Assembly (NCBI GenBank): GCA_006937955.1
Contig: SSNP01000342.1
Span: forward strand, 124,861 to 188,860
Length of the DNA: 64,000 nucleotides
DNA from: Pachypanchax playfairii
Taxonomy: Eukaryota; Chordata; Actinopteri; Cyprinodontiformes; Aplocheilidae
Direction: 5' to 3'
Part shown: one piece after another, positions 25,814 to 38,200 of the stretch
Layout: each line of letters starts with the position of its first letter
How positions within the stretch are numbered: position 1 is the first letter of the stretch
Notes under the pieces: generated by a model
Told to the model about the DNA's origin: nothing
The model's input: only the letters and a program-made list of their open reading frames with translations
The model's database searches: none
Translations under genes and position numbers: made by a program

Positions 25814-26591
25814 TTAAAGGAACTTAAGGCAGCTTTACAAAATCTGACTCAGTGCTGCCGCGACAGGCGCTGTGGCTAACTGCAGCCACCAGCCAAGCCG
25901 GCACGGGAGCGCGCACAGACACTTTACAGACTGTTCGTCTTCACAGCACTGCACCGGGGAGGCTAACATACTTCACGTCAGGTCTCTCCACTCTGTTATT
26001 TGATTTGATCTCATCATTTTCATACTGTATCAGGCTCTAAACACGACCTATAATGTTTTCTCACCTGGTCACAAGGAAATGAACCATGTCAGCATCCGTT
26101 TTCACTCCCAAATGCAGCTGAAGTTCCCTCCATGAACCGAACGCATATCCAATATTTATGCGGGTGCCTGCCCGGCTTCGGTCATATTTTTTTTTAGACT
26201 CACGAGATGCCGCTGATAAAGTCTTTTTTTTCTTCTTGGTGCCACTTTTTTGGGGGGTGAGAGTGGATGCAGGTCGTTTGCTGGCTGCAGAAACATCCAT
26301 AAGTATACCTTCAGTGTTTGAATCCAAGTCCACGGCGGACATGTACTTCCTGTTCAAGAGCTGTAGGCAACGCGCATGCAGCGTCAATTTACGTCACATC
26401 CCTACAACTGCGCGGGAAATTCGGACGTCGAACTGCAGCGCATTATGTAGCACACAGTGTTTCCAAGGCAACAGACATATATGCGGATGGCCTCGTTATT
26501 TTGGGTTTTTAATGCTTCATGACCCATTAGCATTGAATAAACTGGAAATGCATGTGTAGTTTTTCACAAATCTTGCCTTAAGTCCCTTTAA
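25814..26591 (-). mobile_element. TTAA-flanked DNA element with coding relic
   Basis: Imperfect inverted ends begin TTAAAGGAACTTAAGGC on the left and, inverted, TTAAAGGGACTTAAGGC on the right. Both include TTAA. The element is 778 bp and contains a minus-strand frame described separately. Superfamily is likely piggyBac/Kolobok-like from the TTAA site; no transposase core is present. Confidence 0.75.
26061..26387 (-). pseudogene. Transposon-borne ORF relic with R-[IV]-N-I-G motif
   Basis: A 108-codon open frame inside the TTAA element. It ends with a basic stretch (QKSGTKKKKKTLSAASRES), then KKYDRSRAGTRINIGYAFG, SWRELQLHLGVKTDADMVHF. The motif R-I-N-I-G, a WRELQ helix and K-T/S-DAD...FL recurs in other fish proteins as I recall them. 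A related motif (RGQTRVNIG) sits in the MITE at 46851-47397, so this is probably a remnant of the N-terminal region of the autonomous partner's protein. Function unknown. Confidence 0.5.
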
Positions 26592-26789
26592 ATTTGGATT
26601 ATTTTTCAAGATGATTTTATTACACTTTCCCTTATTTCTAAATGTAATAAGTCTGTATTTGGTGATTCCGTGTCATGTTGGTGATAATTGTCATTCCACA
26701 TGAATAAAATCAGCTCTGGAACATTAAAATGTTCCTCTTTGTCCTCCAGAAACGTCCTTGAGGTTTAGGTTGTTTCACACATTGAGAAC

Positions 26790-28848
26790 ATGAACTTGTT
26801 CCTCCTTCTCCAGCTGACCTCCATGGTTTGGGGTGAGTTTCTACATCTAACCACAGCTGATTGAAACAAGATTCATTTCTCCTTAAAAGTAATTTGTTGG
26901 TCCTGGAGAGAGTTTAAATCCTGCTTTAAGTTTCAGATGGTGTTAAAGTCAACTAACTCTGTCTGTCCTCTGCAGGGGAATCAGCTGATGAAACAACTCC
27001 TCCTGTTTATGATGCAGAAGAAGACGACGACGTCTCCTTCAGATGGGACAGTCTGACCCAAACCAATATGTCTCTCGTCAATATGATTTGTTTTCTCCTG
27101 TTGAGCCCTACTAAGGTTTTCTATGGAATGATAAATGGTGACGATGTTCCAGAATCTCAGCATCAGCAGTTTGCAGGTCGAGTTCAGTGTGACAGAGACT
27201 CTCTGAGACAAGGACGAGTCATACTTCATCTGTCCAGCGTCACAACCAAAGACTCTGGAAGGTACCGCTGTGATCTGGCTGCTAATTATGACCAAAGCTT
27301 AATGAGATGGGAGCTGCAGACTTCAGGTGAGACACCTGGATCACAGCAGAATAAGACCATGAATGGAGTTTATGGTTTTTAAACTAATTCAGATTTCCAT
27401 TTCCAGAGAATTTTGTGCTGAATGTGAGACAGACTCCTGATAAAAGCAACAACAGTGGATCATCTGGAACCTCTGAGCTAGAACCCGAGACTACAGAAGG
27501 TCAGAAGACTTCAGGTAAATTTTAAACCACAAAGGGAAAAAGTGTAATATTTCAGTTTTTTATTTCAGGACTCGGTTGCAGCAGTTAATGTAGTGTGAGT
27601 TTTAAAAAAACCAGCTGAGGCAGTGCACTGGTGAAAACAATGGAAATAATTACAGGAGAGGAAAAAAACAAACAAATACACAGAACATGCATGAATAAAG
27701 CAGACATAATACTAGGTTTTCAAATGATTCGAATATCAACAAGAACTAAAACTTAAAGGCATATTAAGTAGAATTTTCGATATTGTGTTTGTTAAAAATA
27801 ACATAATACCATAATTAGAGAGATAAACAACATGTTGTTAGCCATAATTCTATATGTGATTTATTTTAATTTTTAAAAGGTATTGATCTTTATTTATTTT
27901 TTGATGGGTCGGCAAACTTGTAGTTCTTTTATCCACCACGAGAGTGAGTAGAAGTCAGTTTTAGGCTGAGCTCTGCTCATGAACCACTGAACTTCTACGT
28001 TGCTCGTGTTTTAAGCTTTTCCTGCGTTTCCAGCCCTCTGACAGTCTCAACATAGACTTTACATGTAATCTTGCTGCTACTGACCTTGATTTTTGGGCAC
28101 GTGTGAAAGTACCATAGCACAAGTGCACACGAATATGTAGCAACAGCACCATCTAGTGGTCATCAATGGAAACAACGAATGGAGTTTTCAAACGTTAATT
28201 CAGTCAGTTAATGTGGTTTACCTGAAACAAAAATTCTTTCAATGAACAAAGTTTTATTTAACAAACTTTCACGTTATTTAAATAAATCCACGCTGCCAAC
28301 TACAGAACACCAGCTTTCTGTAGTAAAGAAGAACAACTTGCTTTGTTAGAGTCAGAGTTCATGTTTTCTTAATATTAGTTTTAAACGAGTTTTATGTCTG
28401 AATCATTGTTTTAAAACATTTAAACAAACATTTAAATAAATGATTTAAAATCTCTTCATCTGTGACGTCTTCATATAGATTTTTTTAATTTTACAGTTAT
28501 TGTTCCAGAGATTTCTGAAAATTTGATGAGGTTAAAATAATAAAAGAAGCAACTGACTCACTGATTTTCTTATTGTGACTCACTGTAAGATTTATAAGCT
28601 GATGTTTATTTTCCCCACAGAAAGAAAATCTCCTAGAGGATGTGGACATCAGGTGTTAGTTGGACTGTTTGTTTTCACTGTATCTGTTGCTTATGTGATG
28701 ATAGCAATAAACGCAGTTAAACAACTTTGCCCTGGAGACAACCAAGAGGTACGTTTGAATTAAAATGGGTCTTTATTTTATCTGCTGACATCTCCCTAAT
28801 TTTTTTGCATCAATAAAACAGATTGAGAATTTCTGTCTGGTCACATGA
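26790..28848 (+). CDS. V-type Ig single-pass membrane protein, complete, atypical cysteine
   Basis: Five exons: 26790-26832 (signal peptide MNLFLLLQLTSMVWG), 26976-27326 (Ig V-like domain), 27407-27514 (Ser/Thr/Glu-rich stalk), 28621-28748 (transmembrane) and 28822-28848 (tail ending ENFCLVT, TGA). The total is 657 nt, 218 residues, with GT/AG introns and matching phases. The domain keeps the F-strand motif KDSGRYRCDLA, but the expected B-strand cysteine is absent: VSFRWDS stands there, and unpaired-looking cysteines occur in NMICFLL and RVQCDRD. The helix is VLVGLFVFTVSVAYVMIAI. The tail is short with no tyrosine motif. It fits a teleost-specific V-set group; the ligand is unknown. If exon 5 is skipped the frame ends six codons past 28748 (after VRLN). 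An AATAAA at about 29275 may be its polyadenylation signal. Confidence 0.8.
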
Positions 28849-29760
28849 TCTCAACACGAAGACCCTCCAGCTGCTCCAGATGTTAATGTCTCCATCCTTC
28901 TACTGCAAGCTGCTTCAGTGATGTACATTCTTCTTTGAAGGCAAAGCAGAGATTTATTGTAAAATATGTGAAAAAGTTTAAAAGCCTGAAATTGAAAACT
29001 TGTATTCTGTGAAAAATGTCAGTTATTTTTGTTTTTTTAATCAGCTGCTTGTTTTTTATGATTATTCTTAAGAATTAAATCATGTTTTAATCCTGTTTGA
29101 TTATTTTTAAACACAAGCTGTTTACCATTAATTACCATGTGTTGATCTTTAGTTATAATTGGTTTTCAGGTTTTTATCTGTTGTTTTATTATTTATTCTG
29201 CTTGTGAAAATAATTTGATTCGACGAAATTATTTCTGAGGAATGAAAATGCTGCATTTTCACTGAATTTTATCGAAAATAAATTTCAGATGATCCACAGA
29301 AGCTACTTGACTGTCTTTTTCTTTAAAGAAAAAACTGGGGTCAAAGGTCAGTTTGAAACCATTAGCTTGTTTTTGGACAGTGGAAGAAATTACAGCTCAA
29401 CAGAACAGATCTGAACTTTAATTGATATTTTATTTATAATTCAGTTTAAAAAACATTAGGAGGGAAAGTGTTTGTTGACAGTAAAAACTTTAATCAGCAT
29501 TCAGACATTAAAATATTTCATTATTTCTTATTGAGTCCAGATTCTGTTTAAAAACGGATATAAAACAACCAAGTGAACAACTCAACGTTTTCAGATGAAA
29601 ATTAGAATTATTATTATCATATTCTGTTCTGAAACATTCAGGTTACATGACACAACCAAATGTTAATGCACACAAGAAACAGAAATATCTAGAAAAACAC
29701 TCATAGAGCTCAGACCACTGAGCACCTCAGTTCCGCCATATAGTAATTTACACGTTTGTT
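28849..29760. other. 3' UTR of V-set gene and intergenic DNA
   Basis: No exon recognised. The stretch up to about 29300 is the likely 3' UTR of the plus-strand Ig gene; the rest is AT-rich. Confidence 0.4.
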
Positions 29761-30330
29761 CAAGTCAAGTTTATTTATAAAGCACATTTAAAAACAACCA
29801 AGGCTGACCAAAGTGCTGTACAGTGACAAGAAAAAACAGTAAAACAACATAAACAGAATAAAAGCTCTAAAATACATAAATACATAAAACACCTCACTAA
29901 TAAAACAATCAAATTAAACCTTGTTAAAAGCCAATGAGAAGAGGTGGTTTTAAGAGCAGATTTAAAAGTTCCTGAGCTTGTGGAGAATCTGATGTGAAGA
30001 GGTAAACTGTTCCATAGTCTAGGTGCAGCTACAGCAAAAGCCCTCTCTCCTTTAGTTTTTAATCTGTACCTAGGAACTTCTAAAATCATCAGATCTGCTG
30101 ACCTCAAAGATCTCCTGGGCCGGTAGATGTTAAGAAGTTCTACCAGGTAAGGAGGTGCAGTACCATTAAGAACCTTAAAAACAAGCAGTAACATTTTAAA
30201 ATAGTCCAGCCGGGATGTAATAAAAGCATGGACCACTCTTTCTAGATCGTTCCTGCACAGGTATGACTTGACTTTGGCTAAGATTAGATTAGACCAGATT
30301 AGATATGTAGGAGGAGTTTGTTGTATCAAC
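29761..30330 (-). mobile_element. L2-type LINE 3' end, internally deleted
   Basis: On the minus strand it reads FITSRLDYFKMLL then LLVFKVLNGTAPPYLVELL and GERAFAVAAPRLWNSLPLHI, the C-terminal signature of L2/CR1-type ORF2. About 70 residues normally between the first two segments are missing. The plus-strand edge TCAAGTCAAGTTTATTTATA at 29761 is the typical 3' tail of these elements. A frameshift follows FKSALKT. Confidence 0.75.
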
Positions 30331-31180
30331 ATTTTCCGAGATTTATTGTCTTTATACGAGTACAGAGTACAAGTACAACGAAATTATTTTGGAAGACATA
30401 TCACTCTCCCGAGGCAGCCACTGGGTGGCGCCAATGGGAGATATAAGATACTGTATACATAATGATCTGGCAGAGCCATTTTACAGAGGTGAAGCCTCCA
30501 TCAATGTTTTAGCAATCTTATAAAAACTGTCCTGTTACTGAAGGTGTTTATTTTACAAAGTGTAATAATTCAACAGATAACAGGAATTAGATGTTGAGAC
30601 ACATTAAAGAATGTGCCCACTAAATATAAAAATAGAATAATGAACACAAATTTAGAAGATCCAGAAACATGTTTTTTTTTATTTTTTAACCATGTCCTGT
30701 CTGGCAGTAAAGCAGTCGGAATTGATGTCCGGATGCATAGAAATGCCTGACAGATTTATTCTCACAAGCTGAGCATGCAGCAATCACTGTAGTGTTCAGC
30801 TTGTTACCTTTATTTATTGTGATTTTATTTAGATGTTATTTTTATTACAACTTTTTGAATCAGAGGCAAAGGAGAGAGGAAATGAGAGAAAAACAAGAAA
30901 TAAGAGGAGAAAAAGATAAGACGTAGAAGAGAAGTTGGGAGGGAAAGAAATCTGCTTTAACATCTGCTGAGAGACAAAAACAAGAGCAGAGACACCACGG
31001 CATCGACCAACATGTATATTTAAACACTGATAATATCATTGTGGACACAAACAAATAATGATACTGCTTAACACACAACATCCCCAGTAGCAGCTGCAGC
31101 CCAAGTCAGTGAGTGTCTGAATATCTGTGTGCACACCTGTGTGCATGGACGCGCCTGTGACCATAAGGTTTCAGTATAAA
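30331..31180. other. No gene supported
   Basis: Mostly AT-rich. ACAACGAAATTATTTTGG near 30377 resembles the tail of a decayed retroelement but is too short to assign. Confidence 0.3.
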
Positions 31181-31560
31181 ATTGTTTGACAGTGGGTGTG
31201 GAAAGCCCCGGCCCCCAGACCTCAAAGCAGACCCCAGGGCTGACCCAAGCCCAAGGGATCCAGGCCCTAACCCTGGAGCGGCAGAGTCTAGGCAGGCCAA
31301 AAAACCAAAACCAAAGCCCCCCTACCCAGACAAGACCATAGGCAACCTCCAGTACAGGCGCCCCAGGGAGCCGTGGTGATGATCCCACAGGCCCCGACGA
31401 CAGCCAAGCACCCCGGGACACAGATCAGAAGTCCAAAACCCAAGGGCAGTCCCTCTGAAGCAGGTATCTGATGGAGCCAGGAAGCCAGGATCCAGAAACA
31501 TGTTATTACAAAGACTCTCTGCATATGTGGAAAAGCCAGGATACTTCCCCCTGACACTCA
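31181..31560. repeat. GC-rich, proline-coding low-complexity segment of unknown origin
   Basis: A sharp rise in GC content with repeated CCCCAGG/CCAAGCCC motifs in otherwise AT-rich DNA. Open frames exist on both strands only because stop codons are scarce. No domain was recognised. It is probably part of an unidentified repeat. Confidence 0.35.
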
Positions 31561-31874
31561 TCTCACAGAATCCCATATGGGATAAAACCTTAAATCTTCT
31601 CCAGGGACAGAAAACACAAATAGTGTAGCAGGTTTAAGAGATTTAATTATATATATATTTTTTACAAAATTTATACATGATGTTGTTAAGACACAATTTA
31701 CCTTCATAACAATCCCACACAGCTGCTCCTGTCCTGTTGAACTGGGTGGCAATTGAAGTGCACAAGGGTGCAAGTGCAAGTATTGGACAAAAACGAGGAA
31801 CATTAGGAGCGTTCACGCGCTGCATTTGAAAAGATTTTATGTCAGTAATAAGATGAAACATATTTAAATGCAGG

Positions 31875-32249
31875 CTGCACGCTGGTGCAGTTGGTAGCGC
31901 TGTTGCTTTGCAACGAGAAGGTCCTGGGTTCGAATCAGGGCTGGGGCCTTTCTGAATGGAGTTTGCGTGTTCTCCCCGTGCATGCGTGGGTTTTCTCCGG
32001 GGACTCCGGTTTCCTCCCACAGTCCAAAAACATGCAAGAGGTTAATTAGGGACTCTAAATTGTCCCTGGGTGTGAGTGGTTGTATATTTGTGGGCCTGTG
32101 TTGGACTGGTGACCTGTCCAAGGTGTCCCCCACCTCTCACCCAAAGACCACTGGAGATAGACACCAGCTCCCTGCGACCCTGAACAGGAAGAAGCAGGTT
32201 TAGAAAAGGGATGTGTCAGACACTGTGTGGTCCCATCCCAGATGGATGG
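31875..32249 (+). mobile_element. tRNA-derived SINE with perfect 15-bp target duplication
   Basis: The head contains TGGTGCAGTTGGTAGCGC (A box) and GGTTCGAATC (B box). The body includes GGTTTCCTCCCACAGTCC and CTGTCCAAGGTGTCCCCCAC, and the tail is (GATG)n. The flanks repeat atatttaaatgcagg exactly (31860-31874 and 32250-32264), the mark of LINE-mediated insertion. It lies a few bases beyond the stop codon of the Fc-receptor-like gene, so inside its predicted 3' UTR in antisense orientation. Confidence 0.92.
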
Positions 32250-32270
32250 ATATTTAAATGCAGGTTCGTG

Positions 32271-35200
32271 TCACATGGCTCCCAGTCTGACTGTTGAGTA
32301 TTCAGTTTCAACTGTTGTCTCTGTAGAAGAAGAAAATGTTCCTTTTATTCATCTTTTTATGAGTTACAGAATAAGTTTGTGTTCTAAAGACTACTTTATT
32401 ATTATTATTATTATTATCATTATTACTGCAATTATTCTTTCTTTTAATGAACATGTAGAATTTCTACCATGAAAAACAGAAAACTGTGAAAGAAAATACT
32501 CAGATTCATGATTTATTTTTTATTTTAACACAAAGAAAACTGGTTTTCACATTGATTAGATAAAAGGTCATTTATTTTTATTTCTGTAAGTGAAAAAAAT
32601 TTAAATTAATTATACAATTGATATTTTCCATCAGCTGCTTCTGTTTATTTTTTTTTTACCTGTAACTGTTTTTGGCTGCTCTTCTTGTGGGAAACTGACA
32701 TCAGTGTAGGACACGTCATGATCGTCCTTAGCTGCAGAACGAAAAAAAACTGTTAAACAGCAGCAGGTTTTAGACGTCAAAAGTTGTAGGTTTTATATTT
32801 AATCTGAATGATTTCTGGATGAATCTCGATGAGCTTGTTGTTTATTTACACATTCAGATTTCCCTTTTAGCTCTTAAATCTTTTATAATAATCCAGGATA
32901 TAAAATCCTGGTTGAAATAGTGTCAGTTTTGTTTGTGTAGCACAATGATCAGTCATTAGTGCTAAAAATTAAAATGTATTAAAAAATGTAATGACGTGAT
33001 TTTTGTGGTATTTTACTACTTCATATCAATCAGTATTACATTACAGTTTTCTACAAAGACCAAGATGCTCGGATTTCCAGTAATAAAGTCACAAACGTAC
33101 AAAATTTTGGAATATTGCGGCACAATTTGAGGAATACGCATTTACTGCAAGTGATGAAAACAAACGAACAGGAGATGTAAACAAAGTATTCTAGCATGGT
33201 AGAAAATGGAGAATCAGATCATGAATCTGTCTGAATGGTTGTCTGTTTCTGAAGGAGAAATCTTCAAAAGAAGAAATGATGTGAAGAGAACCAGTTTTTA
33301 TGTGCACATCTGTATATGTTTGAGCTGAAATCGGTTCCACATAGGCTTCAAATGGTGCTGCTCAATTGTGTCATTGTGGATGCAAACAAATGTTAAAGAG
33401 GCCCTTCCATTAAAAACGGTTTTTCTGAGGTTTCTGTTAAATATTTTAGCTCCACAGGTGTTCTTACCTTCATAGTGGGTGTGAAAACAGGTCAACAACT
33501 TCTCTTTCAGTTTTTATCTCTCAAACTACGCAGGTGGTGATAACACCCGAGTTCTCCCGAGTCCGAACGGCCTGTATCTGTTTTGTCACAACTCCTTTGT
33601 TCGTTAGTATTCATCAGCTCCCGCAGTTAAAACCACGCCTAGCATGCTGCTGGCTAAAAGCTGTAGCATAAGACGTAGCAAACAGGAAGACACCACGTCT
33701 GATGTTGCCATGCACAGTTGGGCAGGAAACAGTATACCTTGCTCTCATAGGCTAGTTTGTTAGCCAATCAGAGTCCATCAAATTCTAACAATGAATATGA
33801 ACGTGCTGCTGACGAAGCTGCCAAAGTAGCCAGACGGAAGGAGCCAGAACCACCAGAATTTTAACACAGACAGATTGAAAGGTCTGTTAATCAGTGTTTC
33901 CTGACGTTTTTTAGATATAAAATGCTTAAGAAGTAACCACAAAGTCCTGAAATGTGTATGAAATGGCCTCTTTAAACATCCAGATCAGAGCAGAAGAGGG
34001 AGAGAAAGAGAAAGAAAAGGGACCAAAGTCTGTCATGAGTTATTAATGTCGGACTCTGACGTTTGCAACGCCAGTATCCATACAAGATGTAAACAAATAG
34101 TTGTCTTTCTGCATTCCATCACTTCCAGTTTCAAAATTGAGGCTCACTCAACAAAAAAGTAATTAGGTGTATTTATTTTAAGAACATTCCCAAATACTGG
34201 ATTAGAGATGTCTGCAGGATGCAAATGTCTGAATTTAACAAAGTTTATCTTAAATGTACCATAAAAAATTTCCCATAATCTTAATGAAATATAAATCCTA
34301 CAACATGTAAAAATAGAAACAGTATTTATATGTTTTAGTGTTATATTTTACAGTGTACTAAATTAATGACTGCATTTAATTATTTAATGGCACTATGGTC
34401 TTTAGACTGGATGAAGGGCTTTTTGTACTTCATTTAAACTTCTTTCATTCTGTAATGTTTTCTTCCTGTTTTGTGAAGAGAAGATCGTTCTTTAAGATCT
34501 AATTTTAGTATTTTATTTGTGGCTTCAAAATTTAAAGTATTTTTTTTCACAAGTTCCATATAGTCTCACTCTGTAATGAAATGTCTTCTGATTTTTTTAA
34601 AACCAAGCTGACCTTTGAGGTTCCTTTTAAGACACAGCAGCAAAACGCAGGCAAGTGAGAGACCAGCGCCTGCTGCAGGAAGTGCTATATGTGCAGGGGA
34701 AGAGTGTAAATCTTGAAGCTGGTTACCTTCAACACAAAAACAACAAAGAAAATGAGTTTGTTCTCAATTCAAATACCAAAGATCAGAATATGTGGTTGAG
34801 ATCAGCAAAATGAAAGAGAAACATTTCAGTCTTGTCATCTATCTGTGAGTGTTCAGCCTTGTCTTCCTCATTGTTTAACAGTGTGAAAACTACATCACCT
34901 CTTACAGACAGCCAGCTCTCTGGTGATTCTCCAGTTCCAATCATGTTACACCTGTAGAACCCTTCATGAGACCTGGAAACATCTCGGATGGTCAGGGCCC
35001 CAGTTGAACTGTTCCCGATGAAAAGGCCATCTTTATAAAACTGAGTGTGTTTGGAGGAAGAGGCCTCCTTATTGGTGCAGCGCAGGACCACAGATTCTCC
35101 CTCTGGTACAGGAAGTACAGGACTCTCCAGGATCACGGAACCTTCTGAGCAACAAGCCAAAACATTAGAAGAAGAGTTAAAAAATCTTATGATGCTTTAA

Positions 35201-38200
35201 CATAAAACTGCAACAAGAAGGACTTCTTGGCACCAAACCACCTTCAGGCTGATCATCCAGCTACATTTAGGAAAACAATCAACCAGAGTCTGGATGGGGT
35301 TTGCAGGGTCTTGGTAAGGGGGGTTAGTGGCATATGTAGAACTACATGGCCCAGTTGTGGTTTTCAAGCAGAATCTTGCTGGTCTCATGTTCAGCTGTGG
35401 TTCTAACATGTTTCAAAGGGATTCAAGAACTTGCTGCTGATGAACAGAACATAGTGATGGTGGAGGAGAACCTATCGAGGTGTAGACAACAGCAGGGACA
35501 AACTGTTTGACTCCTTCTAGGCCAGTGTTTCTCTGCTCCAGTCCTTAGGACCCACCGTCCTGCAGGTTTTAGATGTTTCCCTGCTTAAAGACTCTTGAGT
35601 CACATGACTGCAGCTCAACAGAAGCCTGTTAATCAGACATGAATTGAAATCAGGTGTGTTGAAGCAGGTAAACATCTAAAACCTGCAGGAGGGTGGAGCA
35701 GAGAAACACTGTCGTAGGCTAACGACATCATGATCACCGTCACACTGAAGAAGGTTTTTCCCATTTGCCATGATTCAGTCATGCTCTAGTATGTCACGCA
35801 GATTGTAAAGATATGGATTTTTCAAACTAACCATCAAAAGGATAAATCTTATTTTCCTATATTTACTGGTTAAACTAGTTTTCTGGGTTTTTATATGCTG
35901 GTGGTTTTATTAGAACTGCAGTGATCACAGACTCAAACTGTATCAGACATGCACATACGAACAAATTGAGTGTCACTGGGATGATAATGTTTGGCTTGAA
36001 CCCACCGGTCACTGTAATGTTGAGGACTTCGCTGAGTACTCCGAGTCCAGACTCACACCAGTACTTTCCACTGTCTAAAGGGTAAACATCTGAAATGAAG
36101 CAGTGCGATTCGTTTCTCCTCCCCCATGTTGATGAACACTCTTCACTTTTGTTGGTGGACGTGTTTCTTTTTATTCTCCAGTCAGAGCAGTTTTTATGAT
36201 CCTCACAGCTCAGTGTAACTGAATCATACATAAACAGCTGGGATCTGTTGGGAAGGATCCTCAGAACAGCTGAAAGAAATATAAAGAACAAGGTTTTTTA
36301 TTTTGTTCACAGTGTGAGACGTCTTAAAGAGGCCATTTCATACAAATTTCAGGACTTTGTAGTTATCTCTTAAATATTAACCTGTAATATGAAACATTTT
36401 ATACCTAAAAACGTTAGGAACACTGATTAACAGACCTTTCAATCTGTCTGCGTCAAAATTCGGCTGGTTTCGGCTCCTTCCGTCAGGCTTCAGGCAGCAG
36501 CTTGTTCATTTTTGTTATTTGAATTTGCTGGACTCAGATTGGCTAACAAACTAGCCTATGAGAGCAAGGCATACTGTTTCCTACCCCACTGCACATGGCA
36601 ACAGCAGATGTTCTCTCTTCCTGTTTGCTACGTTATGCTACAGCTTTTAGCCAGCAGCATGCTAGGCGTGGTTTCAACTGCGGGAGCTGATGAATACTAA
36701 TGAACAAAGGAGTTGTGACGAAACAGATACAGGCCGTTCAGACTCGGGAGAACTTGGGTGTTGTCACCACCTGCGTAGTTTGAGAGATTAAAACTGAAAG
36801 AGAAGTTGTTGACCTGTTTTCACACCCACTATGAAGGTAAGAACACCTGTGGAGCTAAAATATTCAACAGAAACTTCAGAAAAACAGTTTTTAATGAAAG
36901 GGCCTCTTTAACTCATTCAGTGCTATTGACGTCTATAGACGTCTAACTAAATCAGAACGCTCACTGCCATTGACGTCTTGACGTCTCTACAGCTTTTATT
37001 GGCTTAAATCCTGCAAAGCATTCTGGGGCAGCTGCTCGCTAAATATGAACTCATTACAGGCTGTATTTAGTCATATGATCCAGGAGGGGGCAGTGGTGCA
37101 CTTCTCTGGCTGAAATCACCCTTATTTACCATTTAACTATGGGTGTGCAGCGGGGGAGGAGCCAGGCACTCAGGACGAGACAGACGGTGAATCCGGAAGG
37201 ATAATTCAGAGCCTGTGAAACGACTGGGAAACAATCTCGTTGTTCAGACTTATTACAAACTACGTAGAATTTATGAAATTGAGAAGGTGGTGGAGTTTAT
37301 TACATGGATAAATTCCCTCCAGCATGACGATTGGCTCTACCGGGAACGGGTATTGTGTTGAAGGTGGCGCGGTTTGTGATCCAGCTCGTCATTTTCGGAC
37401 TTGTGATGTTTTCAGCCTGACGTTGAGGTTCTTCTGGTCATTCTAGTGAAGCTGAGGTGGATTTATCCAACTAGTATCTCCTGTTAGGATCTTCTGAAGG
37501 CAGCAGGGAGCAAAATAAAGAACGATTCACCGCATAAAACACACGGTAAGTGTTGATCCACAAATGAATGGCTGTTGGGGGGTTAACAAAGTGACTAAGT
37601 CGCACATTCACGGGTGCACTTGCACGCACACATACACCCACACACACACACACACACACAGTAGCTGAATCATAAATCTGCTTTTTTTCTTAGATTTTTC
37701 AAATGTTGAAATTGTCTATATATGATTCTTTTTAGACATAAAATAAACTATCAAAAGTATTTTTTACTGTTTAATTTTTACTTTCATAGTAGTAAAACAT
37801 AGTTCAGATGTTGAATGAATCATTGAAACATTAAACATTTACATCAAAGTCACTGATCTGCTTGAAAAACCTCTTTACACAAAATGCTCTTTATCTCAGC
37901 TTTTAGTCCTGAAACGTGTGGATTTTCATAAAAGTTCCTCTTTTGTACTGCAGATTACTAAATAACAAAAAGAGGTAGAAACATTGTTTTTTTGCTTTTG
38001 AAAGAAGAAAGACTACATTTTGTGCTGATAGTTTCAGAATTCACATAGTCATAGGAGAAAATATTCTGTGGGCCTTCAAAAATCAGTAAAAATGCTAAAT
38101 ATCTGGCACTGAGGGGGATATGTAATCTGAAAGTGGCACTGAATGAGTTAAGGACCATTCCATGAATGAATAACAAAAGAAGTCAAAAGACTGGATCTCA

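Noticed and set aside
31068..31576. Several overlapping frames on both strands in a GC-rich block
   Set aside because: Open only because stops are rare in GC-rich repeats; no domain, start context or splice support.
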